DNA of 64,000 nt from the NCBI RefSeq assembly GCF_036669915.1, contig NC_089322.1, positions 15,313,678-15,377,677 of the forward strand. Direction: 5' to 3'. Made by a program: the position numbers and the translations under genes. The first letter of the stretch is position 1; every line of letters begins with the position of its first letter. This document shows positions 47,403 through 56,666 of the stretch, piece after piece. This DNA is from Pocillopora verrucosa. Its lineage: Eukaryota > Cnidaria > Anthozoa > Scleractinia > Pocilloporidae. A model generated the notes under the pieces. The model was not told the DNA's origin, did no database searches, and was given only the letters and a program-made list of their open reading frames with translations.

Positions 47403-48177
47403 TCTATGTGTGAAATGTGGTTGTACACTTCATTGTATTAATATATCTTGTTTCCGAATGAGGTAATCAGAATTTTTTGGGTCTTGAAACAAGGCATTCC
47501 AAAATCTTCTAATGAAAAAATTCCATTTTTTTAAAACAACAGCTACAAAAAAAATTTGTTAGTTGTAGGTGAAATTTGGTAGTTATACTGTCAGTAAGTT
47601 TTGCAAGAAGTGAATTTTATGTTTATCTGCTTCATTAAGGTTCTTTAAACGGGTACTTCATTTAAAATTTTAGACCTGTAGTTCAAACTCTATTCAGTCG
47701 TATTTAGAGTTATCAACAGAATTTGTACTCTCGGCGCCTTCGTACCTTTTTTTAAACTATTTTTTTTCTTAAGGGAAAAGTTGGATCGTTTGTTTCTCTG
47801 AAATAGTTTTGTCCACTCACTAGGTTCTGTCGAAACAATGTTTAAAAAAAGCTTTCAAATATATTGAACATTTTCAAAAACTTGACAATTTGAAGCTCTT
47901 TGAAAGGTCTTTATGGTGGTTTTCAATAGTTAAGAACTGATTTAAAATTACACAAAGGAGAAAACAAGCTTTAATTTATGAGAAATAAAAGCACTCAATT
48001 AGCTTCACAATACCAGCTATATTGAGACTTTGGCTGTGCTATTGGACGATCCGTTCAACCTGCAAACTTACATGAGGACGTTGTAGCCATAAAATACTTG
48101 TTAAAGCCAGGTGTTTCCCATTCGTTTTAGGCAGTTGATGAAGGTTCCTATATTCGCCTGCTGACTCTGATGCTATG

Positions 48178-50340
48178 ATGGAGGTATTCCACGTGAAGAT
48201 TTTACACGTCCTGCTAATCTTAGGACTCATGGCGGCTGATGTCGTAAATGGTAACCCCTTACAAAGGAAACTGAAAAAGGGTAAGAAAAGCAACTGCTCA
48301 CGTCTAAAAACTGAAATCGCATAAAAGATGGAAGGCTAATTGAAATAATAGGAACAATAAAGCCCAGATTGAAGAAAGGTAAACCTTACCTTTATATCGT
48401 TGACTTGCTGTTCTTGTCTTTTATCGCAGTGGAATTTATCACCATTTTTTACGGTCTTTTTGCAACCATATCCGCCAGAAATCAACTTCTTGTGTAAAAG
48501 AACTACCCATTGTTCCCTTGTTATAACAGTCATCAGAGTCTTCTATTTCGTTCTCCTCCGAATTATCAAATGTAGATCATAGCGTAAAATAATTTCAGCA
48601 CAGATTTAAGTTTTCGGTGAGTGGTCTTTGTGTGAGATAGTGTCAGCAAAAATTGAATTTTCCAGTGGATGGTCCCAGTGTAGGGAACTTTTTTAGGTGA
48701 ATAAAACTCTTGATTGAAATGATTTTCTTTTCCTGAAGAGAAATAAGTCAAGAAAAATGTTCAAAAACTCGCCATGGGGCTCTTTGAATATTAAAGTCTG
48801 TGCGATAGATAGGTCCTTCGCTATGTAGTTTTATTTGCATTAGATGTTCGTTAAAAACTAGTACGCATGTAACACTTTTCAGCACAATATCATGAAATAT
48901 CTCAAGAATGATTTGGATTTTCTCTGTCTGCAGACAAGCCTGTGGGCGAGTTTGTATATCAGGAAAACTGACATACAAGTGACAGGTGGGATGATCCATG
49001 AAATACCACGATTACGGTGTTAGATAACTTATTTACTCGCATAGGCAAAACCAGAGGATCTTGAGAGCAGATTTCATTTTGAATGTTTCTTTTGTTTTTT
49101 AGTTTTTCCACCAGGTAACAGGCAAGATATCACAGGGAACCGAAAAACTGTTTACCCTGGCAATGGGGACGAATGCTACAGAAAAAACTTTGCGGGAAAT
49201 CAACCACCAGAAGGTTTGCGAGATCCAATGAATTTCAAAATAAGATACATCTGTCAAAAAGATTATCGAGAAGAAGATGATGGAACCCACTATGGCACAA
49301 TGTTCGACAAACAATTTGGAATTCCAGTATACTCGGCTTACACTCTCACGGAAGATAACGTGGACTTTAAAGAATGGACACGCCCAAAATGGAGACAAAC
49401 CGAAGGTATTTATCCAAGCTTCCGATAGCAAGTTAATTTTATTATAAAGGAATTGTTTTAACCCTAGCTCTAAGCTAAAAATCGGTTTAGTTTTGTTTTG
49501 AGTAGATGGTGTAGTTTCGTGTAGCTTCTGATTTTTTTGTACTTGCTGTAGATTGCCGTTTTCGGTCTCCTTGGTGTGATTCTGGTGTATTTTGATGTAG
49601 TTTGGCGGAGTTTGGTTTAGACGGCATCCACAACAGCAATATTTATATTCTCAACATTAATAGTGGATGTATTTGACATAATTCAGTTTCCTTTTTAAGG
49701 CATTGAGGAACAAGGAAGCGACGAGGTCTATCCCAGCCTACCATTTCACCGAGGGCACTTGGCACCCGCTTATACTTTATCAGATACCGGCCATAGTGGT
49801 GCCGGCTTTCGATCCACTTTCGTCTACACGAATGCAGTGCCACAGCGACCGGCGCTTAATAGTGGTCAGTGGTCTCAGTATGAGAAAAGGATACGTGACT
49901 ATGCAGTAAATCATTGTACTAAGAATGATGGAACTTTATATCTCTTGACTGGAAGCTCATTTTTGCGTTGGAATCCAGATACCGAACATTTTAAGGCCAA
50001 AAAGCCAAGCAAAGCGCTTAAACTGGCTAACACAGATCTTCCTGAATTCCCTGCCATAACAGTTCCCAGTTCTCTGTGGACTGCCGGCTGCTGTGTCAGA
50101 GGTGGTACTGCCGTGGGGAATTTTGCAGTGTTTGGAAACAACGCAGAAGATCCAAGGAAGCTGTATACTAGTGAACTGCTCATGTCTACTTTGCAAGAGG
50201 CATTAACAACGGATAAAGCGAGAGGCGAAACAGAGGATGAAGTCAAATTGTTTCCAGCATTCCCGGGTTGTATGAATGATGCCAACCATGTTCAACTTGG
50301 AGGAATCAAACGGAGAAGAGTGAACAATAACATTGTATGA
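48178..50340 (+). CDS. Type I secreted DNA/RNA non-specific endonuclease, copy 6
   Basis: Exons 48178-48280, 49115-49405 and 49700-50340 give 344 residues; an in-frame ATG just before (48175) could add one Met. Signal peptide core KILHVLLILGLMAADV. Exon 2 has PPEGLRDPMNF (Glu where all others have Val), YICQKDYREE. Exon 3 has FHRGHLAPAYTLSDTG (His about residue 151), TNAVPQ, LNSGQW, SLWTAGCCV, NFAVFGNN. The C-terminus is IKRRRVNNNIV: the codons after KRRR come from what is 3' flank in the other copies (CATTGTATGACATCGTATGA), fused by a deletion of roughly 130 bp. No other lesion, so likely functional with a new tail. Confidence 0.87.
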
Positions 50341-51489
50341 CATCGTATGACAACGAGAGCTGCGTCGCTGATGATCGGCCAATTTAGATAAAACAACCTG
50401 TATGAAAGGAATAAACGATGGTTAAAGTAAATCCCTTACTTAATGGTTTAACATAAAATGCGAGTGAACATTTTGCTGAATTATATACATATCTATGGCT
50501 TATCCCGGAGTTTTTAAAGCTCGCAAACTCCAAACGATAAAATGACGTTAATCAAGAGATAGAGGGTGTCTCCGATTTCTCTTCACTTCTTTTTAGAGGA
50601 CCACTTGTGAGGGACTGGGAATAGCAAATCACTTCTCTGGACTTAGTGAATGAATTCAATCTAGTTTGCCAAACAATTTTGTCAAGTTTAACCTGTCTTA
50701 TGTTATTTCTTCTCTTTTTCATGAATTTTTACGACGTTGTACAACTCGTGATCAGAAATTGTATTTCGCGCGCTCTGACGGTTACACACACACAATAATA
50801 AATCAAGCTAACATGTCAATTTGAGCGAAAAACATTGGTTTAAATGCATGACTAAAGAACAACACTTCTGTCCTATCATCAGCTTAATAAAAAATTCCTG
50901 TGATTAAGAGTGCAACTGAAAGAACAGCAGTCGAATAAATTTCCCATAACAACATTTCCACTGAAAGTTATTAAGCATTACAAAATCGGCCACTTAAATT
51001 TTTGTCATATTTTTCAAGCGCTTTTTTTGAAGAAATATCGGTGAATTCTCGGAATTTTCTGAATCTCTTCTACAGGTAATTGTTTCTTTCTAAGTAAGCA
51101 TCCATAGCTTGACTGGTTTGGTCATTTCAAAATAAAAAGAATAGAGAAGGTTTACGAAATTAAGATTAACGAACAGTCATCAACTAATTTCGTAGAAAAG
51201 GTAGTGGTTATTCATCGTGGTGAATAACAATAAAAGCTAAGTTTTTCGTCTTCTTCAGGCGATGAGGTCGACTGGTCATGCGTGATCTTATGAAGCATGA
51301 TGCTTTGCTGTGATTAGTTGTTTTTCAACAGCTCTGATTGGTGCATTGCGATCCTTGCTGTTCACTTAGTGATTTGCTCCCTCGGCGGTCCGCTGTCGCA
51401 CGGCTCTCCTGTTGTTTGATCGTGGGCATCTACGCTTCTGGAATTTCTCTCTCACCATCCCTGTTGATGTTGTTAGGGTGAAGTCACGA

Positions 51490-51792
51490 TCAATAAACTT
51501 TACTTTGTTCCAGGGGGACTTGTATCCGGTGTTTTGGGCATGCTCTGAAACAGTGGAGGTCTCGATACCGGCGAGCAGGCGTTAGCGTGATGCTGTTTGC
51601 AAGGCTTGGATCGTTCTCGACTTTCTGCAGTGCGGCTTCTACAACGGCGTCGATAGGAACGTTGGTAAACAGCGATTCTACGTCGAAAGATACCATGATC
51701 TCGTTGTCTAGGATAGTTTCATTGCTGACGGTGGATACGAAGTGGGCTGAACTTGTCACCGTGTACTCTGACTTTCCTGTTAAAGGAGACAA
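51490..51792 (-). pseudogene. Penelope-like reverse transcriptase fragment
   Basis: The open frame contains SFDVESLFTNVP, a hallmark of the Penelope-like reverse transcriptase, and a flanking ..TLTPA stretch. It then runs straight into the C-terminal end of the endonuclease region in a shifted frame (LHCFRACPKHRIQVP), so an internal deletion has removed most of the RT and the GIY-YIG core. Non-functional. Confidence 0.75.
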
Positions 51793-51966
51793 GATATTGG
51801 CTAAGTAAGCGGATAAATCATATGCACCTTTGCATATGATTTACTTAGCCAGACCGCACCACGCTAACGCCTGCTCAGGTCGCTGACCTTTTGATGTCAT
51901 ATCGAGATTCACGTACTTCCAGTATAACGGATCGATTTACGAGCAAAAAGACGGCGCCACTGCACA

Positions 51967-52660
51967 GTGTTTACAGTGTTATCTGTTCTGGTTTCTAATG
52001 GTTATCCTTTTTCTTCCTTGCAGAAACTAACCAAGACCGGAAAACCGAACAACAGTGCCGAACCCGCCAACGAGTTCAAAGCGACTACGGTTTTACCTTA
52101 TGTCAAAGGTCTGTCCGAACAGCTTTGCCATTGCCTACAACAACATGGCGTACGCGCTGTTGTCAAGTCGGAGACTACGCTAAGATCTCAGTTAGTACGA
52201 TCAAAAGACTTTCTCGACACGGCTAAACAAGATGGCGTAGTTTGCAGGATTCCCTATGAATTCGGGGATGTGTACATCGGAGAGACTGGAGACCTATGCA
52301 AGACAGAATTAAGGAGCACGATTGAGACATTCGACTCGCCCGTACCGAGACCTCTGCCGTTTCAGAGCATGCCCAAAACACCGGACACAAGCCACTCTGG
52401 AACAAAGTAAAGTTTATTGATCGTGACCCTTATTACTACACGCGCAGGGTCAAAGAGGCAATTCATAGAAGACCTCACCCTAACAACATCAACAGGGATA
52501 GCGAGATAGAAATTCCTGAATCGTAGATGCCCACGATCAAAAAACACAACAACAGGAGAGCCATGCAACAGCGGACCGCCGAGGGAGCAAACCACTCAGT
52601 GACTAGCAAGGATCGAAATGCACTAATCAGAGTTGTTGAAAAAAACAACTAATCACAGCA
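51967..52660 (+). pseudogene. Penelope-like linker and GIY-YIG endonuclease fragment
   Basis: The plus-strand frame from 51967 reads LPYVKGLSEQL, LRSQLVRSKD and then DVYIGETGDL, the GIY-YIG core of Penelope-like elements. A frameshift follows after GDLCK, and the expected HNTGH/VKFIDRDPYYYTRR-type end is visible in other frames up to about 52530. Decayed copy. Confidence 0.75.
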
Positions 52661-53007
52661 GAGCATCATGCTTTATAAGAACACGCATTACCAGTCGACC
52701 TCATCGCCTGAAGAAGACTAGCAGTATGCAGCCGAAACGTCGCAATCTACATCACACGTGACTACATCGTGAGAATTCATTAACTATTTAATAATACGTT
52801 GTCAGAAATAAGAGTCGCAATCAAATATGATTGGATTATGAACCCTGACTCGTAAAAAAACTCCTCACAACTTTTAACATCAAACAGGTCATCTTGACCT
52901 TTATTTCATAAGTTACCTTAATCTTTGCTAGGCGCACTGTTTCCTAAATTTGGTGTTCGCAAAGATTTTCCTTTCACTTTAAATTGCGAGTAACCTTATT
53001 ATTAAGG

Positions 53008-55489
53008 ATGAAAGAGTCCGTCTATAATGTTTTATCATCACTCGTTGTTATTGAGGTAATAATCTCCATCGTTGCGGCCTACAGATTACACATGGAGAGT
53101 AAAAGTAAGCGATACGATTTTGAATATTCCTGTGAAGCTTTCATTTATTAAGAGATAACATAAATTTGGAGCGCTGAGCATTATCAAGACAGTTTTCCAA
53201 TCCAAACTTTCTCTCTTAAAAAGGCAAATCCATTTTAGCGCCAACAACAATTCCAAATTGAGTTATGCTAAAAAAGTAAGATAACCAAGAGAAGATTTCT
53301 GAAATGTCAGATGAAGAGGGTTGTAGTGTAATAGAACACGTGCTAGGATCATATCAGCTCGAAATCTTACGCTAAAGGCATTCGCTGTTCATTAGGTTTC
53401 TTTTTGTTTATAATGCTTCCCTTTAAAATGAAATTCCTTTACCACTGCTGAACAAAATAATTGCAACAGGTAGAGGAGCAATCATCAATCAGTGAATCTC
53501 TCGGGCCACTGATGTATCTCTGAGAAGCCAACATCGGCTAACTACAATGACGTTTTAAGTTATAAATACTCTCTTCTACGGACAATTGAACTATTTTTCG
53601 TTTGCGGTAGTTCTGTGCATGGTTTTGGTTCTTTTCAGTGAGTTGGACGCTCACAAGACTTCAATAGATAAGCTCGTGATGATCAGCGAAAAAAATAAAA
53701 GGTGGAAAAGTAAGAATTAAGATTCAGCCCTGAAAAATATCCACAATTTATTTCGTTACCTTCTTATCCATGCACATTTTGGACTGATGATATTCAACGC
53801 ATCTGTACGACAGCTACAATTATTAACGTCCATCTGCTTTGTTTACTGAGAAGTTTGGATAAAAGTCTTGAATAACTTGTGTGATATATTTGCTGACAAT
53901 CTTTTCTGTTCAATTAGTTTTAAGTGAGCATCGTTCCCGAAAAAGAATCCGCATTTTTTGACATTGAAGCTGTAAAACTGTCAGCTTACGTTCGTTTTTG
54001 TATGTCCTGTTGGTCCATCCGACGATATTCGGCGATATTTGATTAGTGCGAGTTGCTCTGTAAGACATAAAGCTTCGTTCTGTCAATATGTTGTCTCTGG
54101 TACAAGTGTGATTTCTCAGGTCTCAATTTTACTTCGTCAGGTGCCAATGGTCGTGCAGTCCTAAGAAACAGCACTGAGCAAGAGGAAAACCATATCAAAT
54201 TATTCCGGAGATCTGTTCATGATCCTTACCAGGCTTGCTTCAGACAATTCTTTGTGAATAACCAACCTCCAGCAGGTCTCCGAAAAAATCTGAACACCAT
54301 AAGATACATCTGCCGACAAATAGCAGGTAGTCAAGATGTCTTTTACGCCACAATGTTCGATGAAAATCAGGGAATTGCGGTGTATGCCGGGTACAAGTTG
54401 GATCAAGGAACAATTAACTTTGGTCAGGCGCCAGGGGGAACAAGAGGATGGAAGAGAGAACCAGGTAGGGATGAAGGAACTATCGTTGAGAAAAATAATT
54501 GCTCAAGGTGTAGGATTCTTTTTGCAAATTGTGACGATCCAATACACTGAATTTTTTGAGGAATAGGGATTGGAAATACCCCCCCCCCCATCTCCCGCGT
54601 CCTTCTTCGGTCTATTATCGCCGATGATCTGTGAATATCTGACTTGACAGTAGGGAGGGTGCCCCTGGCATTTTGACGTTGAAAGGTTATAGCTCTAAAC
54701 ACTTAATCTGCCAAAATAAGAGGATCTTAAATGTTCGTTCGTGAAACGTAAAACTGTAATTTTGATAAATACAGTTACCTGGATGACATTGTTACCATCA
54801 CATGAAAAGATATAAGTGCAATGTTTACTCATGTTTTTGGAGCAAGCCGAACTTAGGTATGATAAAATGACATATCAAACTTGACTCTTTAAGGTATACT
54901 GAGGCAAGGCAGCGACAACATTTACCAGAATCAACCGTTTCAAAAGGGTCACTTAGTCCCAGCAGAAACTTACTCGAGCTCTGAAGAGCGCTTATGCTCA
55001 ACCTACAGACACACAAACGCCGTTCCACAAGTAGGAGCTTTTAACGGCGGTCAGTGGTCCCAGTATGAAAGGAAAATACGAATTTATGCCCAAAACACCT
55101 GTGTGCAGAACAATAGAGTGCTCTTTCTGTTAACTGGCACTTCTTTCGTTCAGGTTCAGAACAACCAATTGCAAGTAACACTACTACAACCTAACCAACT
55201 AGGTCCAGTCCAAAATTACCCATCAATTACTATCCCCATTTCGATGTGGACCGCTGGTTGTTGCGTGGCTCCAAATGGCCAGGCAGAGAGTTTTGCGGTG
55301 ATTGGAAATAACGATGCAAACCAGCTACCCTTCATAAGTCAGATAAGCCTTGCCCAGCTTCAAAACATCCTCACAACCGATGTCACCCGAAGTGGCTTAG
55401 GTGGACCTGAAGTGAATCTGTTTCCAGGACTTGCAAACTGCGTGAATAACAATGCTGCACAGCTTCCTCAAGCAGCAGCGGGTGGATAG
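53008..55489 (+). CDS. Type II secreted DNA/RNA non-specific endonuclease, copy 1
   Basis: Exons 53008-53104, 54141-54464 and 54894-55489, all phase 1, give 338 residues. The first exon, 97 bp, encodes a signal peptide (LVVIEVIISIVAAYRL) and has an A|GTAAGC donor; related dead copies of it lie at 22103, 30304 and 37717. Exon 2: PPAGLRKNLNTIRYICRQ, FYATMFDENQGIAVYAGYKL. Exon 3: FQKGHLVPAETYS (His about residue 160, Lys for Arg), TNAVPQVGAFNGGQW, YERKIRIYA, MWTAGCCV, SFAVIGNN. It ends in AAGG with no charged tail. AATAAA at 55537-55542. Intron 2 has a C10 run near 54580. Confidence 0.87.
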
Positions 55490-56666
55490 AACAAAAAAAG
55501 AAAGTCATTTAAGAGTACGGCTATCGATCGTGGTGAAATAAATTATTATAAAGCATTTGTTGCTTGTCTTAATTTATAGTTTCTTCCCAAGTGCATACAA
55601 GACTTCCTCAGGCAATGGGTTCGACTTATTATGTGTTTCCTTAAACTAAGTGGGCACTATGCTCCGCTGTGATTGGCTGGTTTTAGTGTATTTCGAATAT
55701 TTGTCCGCCTTCGTTTCGTTCTCCTGTTTTTGTATTACTTGATCCTTAGCATCGATTGCTCGAAAAATTTAGATACCACTGTTACTTGCTTTATATTAAT
55801 CAATTTCCGGGTATTTACCGGGTTTCTTGGCCGCAGAAAAGTTTATTGCATATGGCAACCACAGAAGCTGAACGACAGCTCAGAATAAACGTATATTAAT
55901 TTTAATATGCTACTCCCTTTTACCTTAAGGTCTTCCCTTTCCTAATTACCACTTGGATGGCCTGATAGCCGTTTACTATAGTCATAACTTATTCAAAGCT
56001 TTGCGTTGTTTATGATGTAAGGGTACAGTGATGATAACACAATAAAAAGTATTAAGAAGTATGAATTTGCAATGTAGATCGCAACAAACCTCATCTTTGT
56101 TTATAAAAGGCACAAAGGAACAAAGAAAATTAATATCTGGTTATGCAAACCTCACGATAAGTCAAAAACCAATAACTAAGATATTAAAAGTATCTTAACA
56201 GACACCAGCCTTGTTCTTGAAAAGTGATGTCTCGCTAGATTACTTTTGACGGATTCTTAAAAGGTTTCACCGGTGATTTTTCAATGCTAAAATTCCATTT
56301 TGGAGAATTTTTAAAAGAATTTTCATCAATAGTTCCAAGCTTCATTTAGCATTTTTTTTAACATTGCAATCTTAAGCAGGAAGGTTTAATTTCTTACTGA
56401 TGGTGAAATTCATCATCTGAAGGAGATTCTCCTGACGACTGTCGCCAATGATTCATCGAAGTGTAATGTTTCAAGAGGCTTACAGCATTACGATAGGAGA
56501 TGAGTTAGGTGAACTCGAGTCCCATTGGATTGGCATTTTCGGTGGAAAACCTAGATATCCTTTCTCATAATCTAGTCGTACGCGGCGTTTTGTTTAAGTT
56601 TCGAGGAGGTTTCGTTACCTATTTATTGTTGAAAAAGTTTTGGAGAATTTCTCATTCTTGCGAACG
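55490..56666. other. Intergenic between the two type II genes
   Basis: No gene recognised. About 55500-55700 weakly resembles the end of the Penelope copies in inverse orientation (CCTCAGGCAATGGGTTCGAC, TCCGCTGTGATTGG), perhaps an old Penelope tail. The rest is AT-rich and unassigned. Confidence 0.4.

Larger units (their letters stand above)
45610..48177. other. Intergenic of block 4
   Basis: Type A 3' flank, the empty site of the SINE found at 6145 (about 46020), a C-rich tract (about 46491-46533), an orphan exon (46724-46824), a fold-back element and the type I upstream region (47965-48070). The open stretch 46680-46913 is the frame-shifted orphan exon read through its donor. Confidence 0.6.
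51186..52780. mobile_element. Inverted pair of Penelope-like retroelement copies
   Basis: The left copy runs on the minus strand (about 51186-51798) and the right on the plus strand (about 51850-52780). Their 3' ends face outward and match each other in inverse orientation (GATGAGGTCGACTGG near 51260 and CCAGTCGACCTCATC near 52693). A palindrome (51799-51850) lies at the joint. Flanks CATCAACT and CATTAACT may be the target duplication. Head-to-head arrangements are usual for Penelope elements. Both copies are broken. Confidence 0.75.
50341..53007. other. Intergenic with Penelope insertion
   Basis: Type I 3' flank (50341-51185), interrupted by the Penelope-like pair (51186-52780), and then the region leading to the first exon at 53008. 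The paralogous uninterrupted flank is at about 37230. Confidence 0.65.

Noticed and set aside
51587-51808. Plus-strand 73-codon frame rich in Ser/Thr
   Set aside because: Antisense of the Penelope-like reverse transcriptase fragment.
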